64,000 nucleotides of DNA from Tenacibaculum caenipelagi (GTDB lineage Bacteria; Bacteroidota; Bacteroidia; Flavobacteriales; Flavobacteriaceae): contig NZ_SNYH01000001.1 in the NCBI RefSeq assembly GCF_004363005.1, positions 620,001 to 684,000 of the forward strand, written 5' to 3'. The notes beneath the pieces were generated by a model, which saw only the letters and a program-made list of their open reading frames with translations, made no database searches and was not told the origin of the DNA. Shown here in pieces: positions 45,519 to 53,926 of this stretch (positions within the stretch are counted from its first letter, which is position 1; each line of letters begins with the position of its first letter). A program made the position numbers and the translations under genes.

Positions 45519-47264
45519 ATGAAGTTTTTAAGAAACCTACTAGCCTCTATTCTTGGCTTTTTTATCGCTATTTTTTTACTTTTTATATTTTTTATTGCCA
45601 TTGCTTCTATAATAGGAGCTGAAGAAAAAGTAGTTATAAAATCAAACTCCGTTTTAGAGTTAGATTTATCAACCCCAGTAAAAGATTATGCACCTAAAGA
45701 AGATAACCCTATTGCTGAAGCTTTAGAATTAACCGACGAAAAATTAGCTTTAAATAAAATTATCAATGCTATTGAAAATGCTAAAACTGACGAAAGAATA
45801 AAAGGAATCAGTATTAAATCTACATATATAAATGCGGGAATTGCACAAACACAAGCTATTCGAAACAAAATAGAAGAGTTCAAAGAGAGTGGTAAGTTCG
45901 TATATGCATATAACGATATATACACACAGAAGAACTACTATCTAAGCTCTGTTGCAGACAGCCTATTTTTAAATCCTATAGGAGCTATTGATTTTAGAGG
46001 TTTATCTACCGAAATTTTATATTTCAAAGACTTTGAAGATAAGTATGGTATTAAAATGGAGGTAATTCGCCATGGAAAATACAAAAGCGCAGTAGAACCA
46101 TTCTTACAAAATGAAATGAGCGAAGCCAATCGCGAGCAAACTTCTTCTTTTTTAAAATCTATTTGGTCTGAAATTACCGAAGACATTAGTAAAAGTAGAA
46201 ATATTTCAATTGAAAAACTAAATGCTATTGCTGACAATTCAGGAAGTAGAAATGCTGAGTTATCAAAAGAAAATAATCTAATTGATGCTTCTATTTACAA
46301 AGATGAGTACAAGAAAAAATTAGATCATATTTCAAATGGAAAAACCAATACAATATCTCTTGAAGACTATATAAGTTCAGGTAAAGGAAGAATTTCTTCT
46401 ACCTCAAAAAACAAGATTGCCGTTATTTATGCGCAAGGAGATATTATGTATGGTGAAGGAAATGAAAATTATATCGGTCAGGGAATCATTAATAAAGCCA
46501 TTACAAAAGCTAGAGAAGACAAAAGTGTAAAAGCTATTGTACTTCGCGTAAATTCTCCTGGAGGTAGTGCCTTAGCCTCTGAGTTAATATGGCGTGAATT
46601 AGAATTAACTAAAAAAGAAAAACCTATAGTGGTTTCTATGGGTAATTATGCTGCCTCAGGAGGCTACTACATTGCTTGTAATGCTAATAAAATTATCGCA
46701 GAACCAACTACTATTACAGGATCTATCGGGGTTTTTGGAGCCATCCCGAACTTCAGTCAATTCACTGATAACATAGGTATTAACGCAGAGCGAGTTTCAA
46801 CCAATAATAGTCCTTTTTATAGTGTTTTCGAACCAATGGACAAAAAGTTTTACGATGTTACAAAAGAAGGAATTGAGCAAGTGTATACTACTTTTGTTAA
46901 TCGTGTTTCTGCTGGACGTAATATGAGCTTTGAACAAGTAAACGAAATTGCACAAGGTAGAGTTTGGACTGGTAAAGAAGCTATTGAAAAAGGCTTAGTT
47001 GACCAATTAGGAAGCTTAGACGATGCTATTAAAGTTGCTGCTGAATTAGCCGAAGTGGAAGATTATAGAGTTCGTAACTATCCTAATTATAAAACCGATT
47101 TAAAAGAAGCTTTAAAATTATCTCCTTTTTCAAAAGTATCAAAAGAAGAAGTACTTAAGGAAGCTTTAGGTAACGAAAATTATCAACTATACTACAATTT
47201 ACAAAAGATGAAGAATTTAAAAGGAATTCAAGCTAGAATCCCTTTCATATTTCAAATAAAATAG
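45519..47264 (+). CDS. sppA: Signal peptide peptidase SppA, 67-kDa type
   Basis: The 581-residue protein has an N-terminal membrane helix (about 8-32) and two tandem ClpP-like domains. The catalytic serine is in SMGNYAASGGYYIACNA of the second domain, and the lysine in RHGKYKSAVEPFLQNEMS of the first. VNSPGGSALASE is also conserved. SppA cleaves leftover signal peptides in the membrane. Downstream a shared terminator separates it from metK, which converges. Confidence 0.95.
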   Translation: MKFLRNLLASILGFFIAIFLLFIFFIAIASIIGAEEKVVIKSNSVLELDLSTPVKDYAPKEDNPIAEALELTDEKLALNKIINAIENAKTDERIKGISIKSTYINAGIAQTQAIRNKIEEFKESGKFVYAYNDIYTQKNYYLSSVADSLFLNPIGAIDFRGLSTEILYFKDFEDKYGIKMEVIRHGKYKSAVEPFLQNEMSEANREQTSSFLKSIWSEITEDISKSRNISIEKLNAIADNSGSRNAELSKENNLIDASIYKDEYKKKLDHISNGKTNTISLEDYISSGKGRISSTSKNKIAVIYAQGDIMYGEGNENYIGQGIINKAITKAREDKSVKAIVLRVNSPGGSALASELIWRELELTKKEKPIVVSMGNYAASGGYYIACNANKIIAEPTTITGSIGVFGAIPNFSQFTDNIGINAERVSTNNSPFYSVFEPMDKKFYDVTKEGIEQVYTTFVNRVSAGRNMSFEQVNEIAQGRVWTGKEAIEKGLVDQLGSLDDAIKVAAELAEVEDYRVRNYPNYKTDLKEALKLSPFSKVSKEEVLKEALGNENYQLYYNLQKMKNLKGIQARIPFIFQIK

Positions 47265-47270
47265 CTCAAA

Positions 47271-47302
47271 AAAAAGCCTCGACAATGTCGAGGCTTTTTT
47301 TT
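47271..47302. terminator. Bidirectional terminator between sppA and metK
   Basis: AAAAAGCCTCGACA and TGTCGAGGCTTTTT form a strong stem with A and T runs on both sides. Confidence 0.9.
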
Positions 47303-47324
47303 TATAACTTAGCTATAGTTCTTC

Positions 47325-48578
47325 TTATAAACCGAAGCTTTCTTTTACTTTAGAGACATAATCTAATTTTTCCCAAGTAAATAATTCTACGTCAAGAGTT
47401 ATACTTTCTCCATTAGGCTGTGTAAATGTTTTAGACACAACCTCATTAGTTCTTCCCATATGACCATATGCTGCTGTTTCGCTATACATTGGGTTACGTA
47501 ACTTTAAACGACTTTCAATAGCATGTGGACGCATATCAAAAATTTCAGAAACCTTTTGAGCAATCTCTCCATCGGTCAAATCAACTTTTGATGTACCGTA
47601 GGTGTCTACAAAAATTCCCATTGGCTCTACTACTCCAATTGCATACGACACCTGTACTAGCACCTCATCTGCAACACCAGCAGCTACTAAGTTTTTAGCT
47701 ATATGACGTGTTGCATACGCAGCACTCCTATCAACCTTACTTGGATCTTTCCCTGAAAATGCTCCACCTCCGTGCGCGCCTTTTCCTCCGTAGGTATCAA
47801 CAATAATCTTACGCCCTGTTAATCCAGTGTCTCCATGAGGTCCACCAATTACAAATTTCCCTGTTGGATTGATATGATACTTGATATCATCATTAAACAA
47901 CGCTTGAATTTCTGGAGTTAACTGTGCTTTTACTCTAGGAATTAAAATCTCAACAATATCTTTTCTAATTTTTGCTAACATTGTTTCATCATCAGCAAAA
48001 TCATCATGCTGTGTAGATACAACAATTGCTTCAATACGTTGTGGTACATTATCATCAGAATACTCAATGGTTACCTGACTTTTAGCATCTGGACGTAAAT
48101 AAGTAATTTCCTTATTCTCTCTACGTATTACTGCTAATTCTTTTAAAATTATGTGCGATAAATCTAACGCTAACGGCATATAATGTTCCGTTTCATTAGT
48201 AGCATACCCAAACATCATACCTTGGTCTCCTGCACCTTGCTCTTCTTTAGATGCTCTATCTACCCCACGGTTAATATCGTCTGATTGTTCATGAATTGCA
48301 GATAATACTCCACAAGAATTCCCATCAAACATATATTCACCTTTGGTATACCCAATTTTATTAATTACTTCACGGGCAATCTTTTGTACATCTAAGTAAG
48401 TCGAAGACTTTACTTCTCCTGCCAATACAACCTGACCGGTAGTTACAAGGGTTTCACAAGCTACTTTCGATTCAGAATCAAATGCTAAAAAATTATCTAT
48501 TAAAGCATCAGAAATTTGATCTGCTACTTTATCTGGATGTCCTTCAGAAACACTTTCCGAAGTAAAAAAATATGACAT
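47325..48578 (-). CDS. metK: S-adenosylmethionine synthetase
   Basis: The 417-residue enzyme makes SAM from methionine and ATP. Landmarks are [17 protein letters not shown] at the start, [15 protein letters not shown] near residue 115 and [19 protein letters not shown] near residue 265, with both ATP/metal loops intact. Its 5' region carries a SAM-II riboswitch, so it is likely repressed by its own product. Confidence 0.98.
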   Translation of the reverse strand: MSYFFTSESVSEGHPDKVADQISDALIDNFLAFDSESKVACETLVTTGQVVLAGEVKSSTYLDVQKIAREVINKIGYTKGEYMFDGNSCGVLSAIHEQSDDINRGVDRASKEEQGAGDQGMMFGYATNETEHYMPLALDLSHIILKELAVIRRENKEITYLRPDAKSQVTIEYSDDNVPQRIEAIVVSTQHDDFADDETMLAKIRKDIVEILIPRVKAQLTPEIQALFNDDIKYHINPTGKFVIGGPHGDTGLTGRKIIVDTYGGKGAHGGGAFSGKDPSKVDRSAAYATRHIAKNLVAAGVADEVLVQVSYAIGVVEPMGIFVDTYGTSKVDLTDGEIAQKVSEIFDMRPHAIESRLKLRNPMYSETAAYGHMGRTNEVVSKTFTQPNGESITLDVELFTWEKLDYVSKVKESFGL

Positions 48579-48647
48579 AAAAACTTCTTTTTAAATTAAC
48601 TAAAAGAAAAACTTGGATTGCTAAGTCGCTAAAAGGAGTAGAAAATT

Positions 48648-48713
48648 ACTGCTTTAGCATTTTTATTCTGAACTTTTGTTCAATGAGGTTGCAATCAGTC
48701 AAATTTTTCCTCA
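48648..48713 (-). ncRNA. SAM-II riboswitch upstream of metK
   Basis: On the minus strand TGAGG (48713-48709) pairs with CCTCA to form P1 around AAAAATTTGACTGATTGCAA, which matches the SAM-II core (GAUUUaACcG-AUUGCA). After a small extra hairpin (TGAACAAAAGTTCA) comes AATAAAAATGCTAAAGCAGT, matching the 3' core (AUAAAUG-AGCUAAA), whose CAGT can pair back with ACTG to form the pseudoknot. The start of metK is 70 bases downstream. A second GCTAAAG/CTTAGC pairing further on may be the expression platform. SAM-II is known in Bacteroidota and Proteobacteria. The remainder of the 315-base gap holds the two divergent promoters. Confidence 0.82.
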
Positions 48714-48726
48714 AAAAAATATTCGG

Positions 48727-48734
48727 CAAAGTTA
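48727..48734 (-). promoter_or_regulatory. Promoter -7 box of metK
   Basis: TAACTTTG on the minus strand matches TAnnTTTG exactly and lies 13 bases before the riboswitch P1, consistent with a transcript starting just before it. Confidence 0.6.
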
Positions 48735-48819
48735 TAGATTATTTTACACACATAAAAACAAACTTACAAGTAAATAGAAAGTATTGATAATATGATAATA
48801 AAAAGTAATTTTCCTAAAA

Positions 48820-48849
48820 TTGTATTGGAAAAATATTTGATTACATTTG
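48820..48849 (+). promoter_or_regulatory. Promoter of trxA
   Basis: TTG at 48820-48822, exactly 19 bases, then TACATTTG at 48842-48849: a perfect match to the Bacteroidota primary-sigma consensus, 44 bases before the ATG. Confidence 0.75.
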
Positions 48850-48893
48850 TATCCTATTACATAAGACACTAACTTATATTAAAATAAAATAAA

Positions 48894-49211
48894 ATGGCAT
48901 TAGAAATTACAGATGCTTCTTTTGAAGAAGTAGTATTAAAGTCTGACAAACCAGTATTAGTAGACTTTTGGGCAGCATGGTGTGGACCTTGTAGAATGGT
49001 ATCTCCTATTGTTGATGAAATCAGTAGCGAGTATGAAGGAAAAGCTGTTATCGGTAAGGTAGACGTTGACGCAAACCAAGAATTTGCTGCAAAATATGGT
49101 GTAAGAAACATCCCTACTGTATTAATTTTCAAAAACGGTGAGGTAGTTGACAAGCAAGTAGGTGCTGCTCCTAAAAAAGCATATACAGATAAAATTGACG
49201 CTGCTTTATAA
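48894..49211 (+). CDS. trxA: Thioredoxin
   Basis: The 105-residue protein has the redox centre FWAAWCGPCRM (Cys30, Cys33) and the cis-proline motif RNIPTVLIFKNGE. The length and the conserved Asp24 before FW match classical cytoplasmic thioredoxin 1. It has its own consensus promoter and terminator. Confidence 0.98.
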   Translation: MALEITDASFEEVVLKSDKPVLVDFWAAWCGPCRMVSPIVDEISSEYEGKAVIGKVDVDANQEFAAKYGVRNIPTVLIFKNGEVVDKQVGAAPKKAYTDKIDAAL

Positions 49212-49234
49212 AAATATATTCATTGATATTACAC

Positions 49235-49265
49235 AAAAGGTTTGGCTATCGCTAAACCTTTTTTT
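49235..49265 (+). terminator. Terminator after trxA
   Basis: AAAAGGTTTGGC and GCTAAACCTTTT (one G-T pair) form a stem with loop TATC, followed by T residues. Confidence 0.85.
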
Positions 49266-49279
49266 ATTTTCGGAATTAT

Positions 49280-50200
49280 ATGATTGATCTGAAAAGTACA
49301 TCTTCACAAATAAACAACCTTGAATTACTTGCCAAACAAGTAGTCGAGGGTTTTATTACAGGAATGCATAAAAGCCCGTTTCATGGGTTTTCGGTTGAAT
49401 TTTCTGAACACAAGCTATACAATAAAGGTGAAAGCACTCGCCATATTGACTGGAAACTATTTGCTAAAACCGAAAAACTATACACCAAAAAGTACGAAGA
49501 AGAAACCAACCTTCGATGTCATATAATTATCGATAATTCAGCTTCCATGCATTACCCTGTTAGTAAAAATCAATCAATCAATCACCTAAACAAAATAGGG
49601 TTTTCAGCAATAGCCTCGGCTGCTTTGATGGATATTTTAAAACGACAACGCGATGCAGTAGGATTAAGTATTTATTCAGACACCTATGAATATTGCGCTC
49701 CCGAAAAAGGAAGTGAGCGCCATCGTAAAATGTTATTGAATCAATTAGAGCTATTATTAAACTCTAACTCTACTGCCAATACAGAAACTTATCAATATTT
49801 ACATGAAATAGCAGAAAAGATTCATAGACGATCTTTGATTTTCTTATTTACCGATATGTTTCAAACTTCAAAAAATGAAGAAGAACTTTTTAATGCTTTA
49901 CGACATTTAAAATTTAATAAACATGAAGTAATTTTGTTTCATACCTACGATAAAAAAACAGAATTTTTATTTGATTTTGACAATACTCCTAAAAAATTTA
50001 TAGATGTTGAAACTGGTGAAGAAATAAATTTATATGCCGAAAATGTACAGCAAAAATACCAAGAATTAAGCGCTATTTTCTTCAACAACTTAAAAAACAA
50101 ATGCTTACAATACAAGATAGATTATGTTCCGGTAGACATAAATGAAGGTTATGATAAAGTGCTTACCTCTTATCTTATCAGTAGACAGAATTTTTTATAA
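49280..50200 (+). CDS. DUF58 (vWA-like) protein
   Basis: The 306-residue protein carries the DUF58 block RHIDWKLFAKTEKLYTKKY near residues 55-74 and a vWA-type metal site CHIIIDNSASMHYP (DxSxS). It lacks the N-terminal membrane helices of longer DUF58 proteins. These proteins usually work with MoxR-type ATPases in chaperone or metal-insertion roles; no MoxR gene is in the window. Its start lies shortly after the trxA terminator. Confidence 0.88.
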   Translation: MIDLKSTSSQINNLELLAKQVVEGFITGMHKSPFHGFSVEFSEHKLYNKGESTRHIDWKLFAKTEKLYTKKYEEETNLRCHIIIDNSASMHYPVSKNQSINHLNKIGFSAIASAALMDILKRQRDAVGLSIYSDTYEYCAPEKGSERHRKMLLNQLELLLNSNSTANTETYQYLHEIAEKIHRRSLIFLFTDMFQTSKNEEELFNALRHLKFNKHEVILFHTYDKKTEFLFDFDNTPKKFIDVETGEEINLYAENVQQKYQELSAIFFNNLKNKCLQYKIDYVPVDINEGYDKVLTSYLISRQNFL

Positions 50201-50230
50201 AATAACTCTTTTTTATTTAAAAAAAGGTTA

Positions 50231-50238
50231 TATATTTG
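50231..50238 (+). promoter_or_regulatory. Promoter -7 box of the tRNA-Asp pair
   Basis: TATATTTG matches the consensus exactly, 18 bases before the first tRNA. No clear TTG upstream. Confidence 0.5.
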
Positions 50239-50255
50239 CATCCGCTTAGAGCAAC

Positions 50256-50329
50256 GGTCTGGTAGTTCAGCTGGTTAGAATACATGCCTGTCACGCATGG
50301 GGTCGCGGGTTCGAGTCCCGTCCAGACCG
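50256..50329 (+). tRNA. tRNA-Asp (GTC), copy 1
   Basis: The acceptor stem GGTCTGG/CCAGACC, anticodon loop CTGTCAC within stem CATGC/GCATG, and T loop GGGTTCGAGTCCC are all present. The anticodon is GTC (Asp), and discriminator base G73 fits Asp identity. CCA is not encoded. Confidence 0.97.
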
Positions 50330-50371
50330 CTAAAGTTTCTCTAAAAAATACAACATATTGCTTCAAGCAAC

Positions 50372-50445
50372 GGTCTGGTAGTTCAGCTGGTTAGAATACA
50401 TGCCTGTCACGCATGGGGTCGCGGGTTCGAGTCCCGTCCAGACCG
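50372..50445 (+). tRNA. tRNA-Asp (GTC), copy 2
   Basis: This copy is identical to the first tRNA-Asp, 116 bases downstream; the identity starts a few bases upstream (GCAAC). Both are followed by one terminator. Confidence 0.97.
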
Positions 50446-50446
50446 C

Positions 50447-50477
50447 AAAAAGCTTCTCAAAAATTGAGAAGCTTTTT
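50447..50477 (+). terminator. Terminator after the tRNA-Asp pair
   Basis: AAAAAGCTTCTCAA and TTGAGAAGCTTTTT form a perfect stem with a 3-base loop, followed by T residues. Confidence 0.9.
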
Positions 50478-50504
50478 TCTTTTTTACATTTTTTCAAAAA
50501 AAAG

Positions 50505-50536
50505 TTTGGTTTAGTTAAATTTATTTCTAAGATTTG
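50505..50536 (+). promoter_or_regulatory. Promoter of the aromatic amino acid operon
   Basis: TTTG at 50505-50508, 20 bases, then AAGATTTG at 50529-50536 (first base off consensus). It lies 25 bases before the leader-peptide ATG. Confidence 0.45.
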
Positions 50537-50560
50537 TCCCGTACAAAGAACACAAATACA

Positions 50561-50644
50561 ATGATGTTACAAAACGTATGGCAAGGTTTCTATTTTTACT
50601 TTTACTTTTTTAGTAAGAGACGAGACTTTGTATCATATTGTTAA
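50561..50644 (+). CDS. Phe/Tyr-rich leader peptide of the aromatic operon
   Basis: A 27-residue frame starts at ATG 50561, contains GFYFYFYFF at codons 9-17 (five Phe and three Tyr in a row) and ends with TAA at 50644. The sequence CGAGACTTTG (50621-50630), inside the last codons, is perfectly complementary to CAAAGTCTCG (50670-50679), the left arm of the following terminator. Its CTTTGTA can also pair with TACAAAG at 50542-50548 ahead of the ORF. A ribosome waiting for Phe- or Tyr-tRNA would leave 50621-50630 free to form the antiterminator, letting transcription reach pheA. This is classic attenuation. Confidence 0.9.
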   Translation: MMLQNVWQGFYFYFYFFSKRRDFVSYC

Positions 50645-50670
50645 CCTAACAAAAAATAATATATCCAATC

Positions 50671-50702
50671 AAAGTCTCGAATTTATCGAGGCTTTTTTTT
50701 TT
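50671..50702 (+). terminator. Attenuator terminator before pheA
   Basis: AAAGTCTCGA (50671-50680) and TCGAGGCTTT (50686-50695) form a 10-base-pair stem with a 5-base loop, followed by an uninterrupted T-run to 50702. The pheA ATG is 8 bases further. The competing pairing is with the end of the leader ORF. Confidence 0.92.
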
Positions 50703-50710
50703 GATTCAAA

Positions 50711-51535
50711 ATGAAGAAAATAGCCATTCAAGGAATACAAGGAAGCAACCACCATATTGTTGCAAACAACTATTACGGAGAAAACATCGACCTAGACGAA
50801 TGTTTATCTTTTGATGTACTAGTTGATAGCCTTTTAAACTCAAGAAGTGAGCAAGCTATTATGGCGTTAGAAAACACCATCGCAGGCTCAATCATCCCCA
50901 ATTATGCCCTAATCGACAAGTATAATTTGCACATTTCTGGTGAGTATTACCTACCTATACACCATCATTTAATGGCGTTACCAAATCAACAAATTGAAGA
51001 CATTACTGAAGTTTGCTCACACCCAATGGCATTATTACAGTGTAAAGAATTTTTCAAACAACATAATCATATAAAGCTGGTTGAAGATGTTGATACCTCA
51101 GCAGTGGCAAAAAGAATAGCTGAACAACAACTAAAAGGAGTTGCGGCTATTGCACCAAAAATGGCGGCTGATATTTTTAAATTATCAATTATTGAAGATG
51201 AAATTCAAACAATTAAGAATAATGCAACTCGCTTTGTATTTCTTCAGACAAGCCTTCCTAAAAATGGTAAAAGCGAAATTAACAAAGCTTCATTAAGGTT
51301 TGAATTAGACCATAAAAGAGGAAGCTTAGCTGCGGTGCTAAATGTAATGAGCGATTGTAAATTAAACCTTACCAAAATACAATCGTTACCCAAAATTGAA
51401 ACACCATGGAAGTATGCTTTTTTTGTTGATGTAACTTTTGAAGCATACAAAGATTACGAAAAAGCAAAAGCCATTCTACAAATCATGGCAGAAGATTTTA
51501 AAATATTAGGCGAATACAAAAACGGAAGATTATGA
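50711..51535 (+). CDS. pheA: Prephenate dehydratase
   Basis: The 274-residue protein has a prephenate dehydratase domain (QGSNHHIVANNY, MALENTIAGSIIPNYALI, and the catalytic NNATRFVFLQT near residue 172) followed by an ACT domain (SLRFELDHKRGSLAAVLNVM, with TPWKYAFFVDV) that should bind phenylalanine for feedback inhibition. There is no chorismate mutase domain here; in this operon it is fused to DAHP synthase. First gene of the operon; its stop overlaps the aminotransferase start by 4 bases. Confidence 0.95.
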   Translation: MKKIAIQGIQGSNHHIVANNYYGENIDLDECLSFDVLVDSLLNSRSEQAIMALENTIAGSIIPNYALIDKYNLHISGEYYLPIHHHLMALPNQQIEDITEVCSHPMALLQCKEFFKQHNHIKLVEDVDTSAVAKRIAEQQLKGVAAIAPKMAADIFKLSIIEDEIQTIKNNATRFVFLQTSLPKNGKSEINKASLRFELDHKRGSLAAVLNVMSDCKLNLTKIQSLPKIETPWKYAFFVDVTFEAYKDYEKAKAILQIMAEDFKILGEYKNGRL

Positions 51536-52674
51536 TACAGTTTGCCAATCGTTTACAAACCGTAAAAGAATACTACTTCTCTAAAAAATTACAAGAAGTA
51601 CGTCAATTAATTTCAGAAGGAAAACCAATTATAAACATTGGTATTGGTAGTCCTGATTTACTACCTCCAACGTCAGTGTTAAAAGCTATTCAAGATAGCT
51701 TACAAGATAATGGAGCACATAGTTATCAAAGCTATCAAGGGTTACCAGAGTTTAGACAAGCTGTTTCAAATTTTTATCAAAACAACTATAAAGTTACCAT
51801 AAACCCTGCTAACGAAGTACTTCCTTTAATGGGAAGTAAAGAGGGAATAATGCATATTTCATTGGCTTTTTTAAATGAAGGTGACCAGGTGTTAATCCCT
51901 AATCCAGGGTACCCAACTTATAGCTCAGTAACCAATTTATTAGGTGGAAAACCTGTTTTTTACGATTTAGAAGAAGCTACTAACTGGCAACCTAATTTTG
52001 AAGCTTTAGAAAAACTTGATACCTCAAGAATAAAGTTGATGTGGGTAAATTACCCGCATATGCCAACGGGTGCCGATGCCACCAAAGAAACTTTTCAAAA
52101 GTTGATTAACTTTGGGAAGAAGCACAATATTGTTATTGTAAATGACAATCCGTATAGCTTTATATTAAATGAACACCCTCAAAGTATTCTACAAATTGAA
52201 GGCGCAAAAGATATTGCTCTAGAATTAAACTCGGTAAGTAAATCTTTTAACATGGCGGGATGGCGCGTAGGAATGTTATTAGGAAAGTCTGAATTCTTAA
52301 CTGAAGTTTTAAAAGTAAAAACTCAAATGGATTCTGGTATGTTTTACGGGATTCAAAAAGGAGCAACAAAAGCTTTAGAGTTAGACAAAGATTGGTTTAC
52401 CCAACTAAACCGCTCTTATAAAAAGCGACAAAAATTAATTTTTAAGCTAGCAGAAAAGTTAGGATGTACCTACGATAAAAACACCTCAGGAATGTTTGTT
52501 TGGTGCAAACTTCCAAAAGGGAAAACATCTGAAGAGATGATTGATGATTTGTTATACAACAAACACATTTTTGCTGCTCCAGGAACCATTTTTGGCAGTC
52601 AAGGTGAAGGTTACATTCGCTTTTCATTATGCGTTCCAGAAGAAAAAATTAACGAAGCAATAGCTAGAATATGA
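51532..52674 (+). CDS. Aminotransferase class I (aromatic/aspartate-type)
   Basis: The 380-residue PLP enzyme has NIGIGSPDLLPPTSVLKAI, HSYQSYQGLPEFRQAV, LIPNPGYPTYSS, WVNYPHMPTGADA and the PLP lysine in ELNSVSKSFNMAGWRVGML. In this operon the natural role is transamination of phenylpyruvate and 4-hydroxyphenylpyruvate to Phe and Tyr, or of prephenate; that is inference. It overlaps pheA and the SnoaL-like gene by 4 bases each. Confidence 0.93.
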   Translation: MIQFANRLQTVKEYYFSKKLQEVRQLISEGKPIINIGIGSPDLLPPTSVLKAIQDSLQDNGAHSYQSYQGLPEFRQAVSNFYQNNYKVTINPANEVLPLMGSKEGIMHISLAFLNEGDQVLIPNPGYPTYSSVTNLLGGKPVFYDLEEATNWQPNFEALEKLDTSRIKLMWVNYPHMPTGADATKETFQKLINFGKKHNIVIVNDNPYSFILNEHPQSILQIEGAKDIALELNSVSKSFNMAGWRVGMLLGKSEFLTEVLKVKTQMDSGMFYGIQKGATKALELDKDWFTQLNRSYKKRQKLIFKLAEKLGCTYDKNTSGMFVWCKLPKGKTSEEMIDDLLYNKHIFAAPGTIFGSQGEGYIRFSLCVPEEKINEAIARI

Positions 52675-53048
52675 AAAAAGAACTCAATTTGATAAAAACC
52701 TATATAGAAGGGTATAACTCTTTTAATGTAGACAAAATGCTTTCAGTTTTAAATAAAAGCATTGTTTTTGAGAATTACACTAACAATTCATTGACTTTAA
52801 AACTCGATGGAATAAACCCATTTAAAGAACAAGCTGAGAAAGTGCTATTATTTTTTTCAGAAAGAAAACAAGAAATAGAAGAAATTATCACAAAAGAAGA
52901 ATACTATGAAGTTCATCTTAAATATACAGCAACATTAAAAGTTGACTTATCTGAAGAACTTAAAAAAGGAAATCAATTAAACCTAAAAGGTAAGAGTATT
53001 TTCTTCTTTCAGAACGATACAATAACTAAAATAGAAGATTACAGTTAA
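52671..53048 (+). CDS. SnoaL/NTF2-like protein in the aromatic operon
   Basis: The 125-residue protein looks like an NTF2/SnoaL fold: an N-terminal helix (LNLIKTYIEGYNSFNVDKML), then LNKSIVFENY, a middle helix (FKEQAEKVLLFFSERK) and four strands ending LKGKSIFFFQNDTITKIEDY. No catalytic residues can be assigned. It overlaps the aminotransferase stop (ATGA) and ends one base before tyrA, so it is embedded in the operon. Its role in aromatic synthesis, if any, is unknown. Confidence 0.75.
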   Translation: MKKELNLIKTYIEGYNSFNVDKMLSVLNKSIVFENYTNNSLTLKLDGINPFKEQAEKVLLFFSERKQEIEEIITKEEYYEVHLKYTATLKVDLSEELKKGNQLNLKGKSIFFFQNDTITKIEDYS

Positions 53049-53049
53049 T

Positions 53050-53916
53050 ATGAACATATTTATTATAGGCTTAGGATTAATCGGCGGAAGTTTTGCCCTA
53101 GATATTCAGCAAGCATTTAAAAATGCTACTATCTATGGAATTGATTCCAACGAAGAGCATAGTAATCTTGCTTTAGAAAGAGGGATTATTCATCAAAAAG
53201 CAACATTTTCAGAACTGTCAAATGCTGATATAGTTATTATTGCCACTCCTGTAGATATTTCACTAGAGGTGATTTTGAAAACGTTAGATAGTATCTCTGA
53301 TGATTGTTTGGTTTTTGATGTAGGTTCGACTAAAGAACTGATTTGTGATGCCGTTAAAAATCATCCTAAAAGAAGAAATTTTTTAGCAACACACCCTATT
53401 GCTGGAACGGAATTTTCAGGACCTAATGCGGCTTTGACAAATTTATTTAGAAGTAAAACCAATATTATTTGTGAGGTAGAAAAAACAGCTTTCAAATTAC
53501 AAGAAAAGGCGTTAGATATTTTTTCAAAATTAGGAATGCGTATTCGGTATATGGATTCAAAATCACACGACAAGCATATTGCCTATGTATCACATTTATC
53601 ACACATCAGCTCTTTTATGCTAGGTAAGACAGTCATCGAAAAAGAGAAAAACGAACGTGACATTTTTGATATGGCTGGTAGTGGATTTGCTTCTACTGTG
53701 CGTTTAGCAAAAAGTTCGCCAGCCATGTGGACACCTATTTTTAAACAAAATAAAGAAAATGTTGTGGAGTCTTTGAATGAATACATCACTAACTTACAAC
53801 AATTCAAAACATTATTAGAAAAAGATGATTTTCCAGAAATATACACTGAAATGGAAAACACCAATCATATAAAACAAATTTTAAACGGAATTTTAGAGGC
53901 AGTACCTCAACAATAA
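53050..53916 (+). CDS. tyrA: Prephenate dehydrogenase
   Basis: The 288-residue protein has a Rossmann start (IFIIGLGLIGGSFALDI), VDISLEVILKTL, FDVGSTKELICDAV, THPIAGTEFSGP with the catalytic His, and HDKHIAYVSHLSHISSFML. It oxidises prephenate to 4-hydroxyphenylpyruvate for tyrosine. No ACT domain is present. It is followed after 10 bases by the DAHP synthase/chorismate mutase gene. Confidence 0.95.
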   Translation: MNIFIIGLGLIGGSFALDIQQAFKNATIYGIDSNEEHSNLALERGIIHQKATFSELSNADIVIIATPVDISLEVILKTLDSISDDCLVFDVGSTKELICDAVKNHPKRRNFLATHPIAGTEFSGPNAALTNLFRSKTNIICEVEKTAFKLQEKALDIFSKLGMRIRYMDSKSHDKHIAYVSHLSHISSFMLGKTVIEKEKNERDIFDMAGSGFASTVRLAKSSPAMWTPIFKQNKENVVESLNEYITNLQQFKTLLEKDDFPEIYTEMENTNHIKQILNGILEAVPQQ

Positions 53917-53926
53917 AGACATTAAA

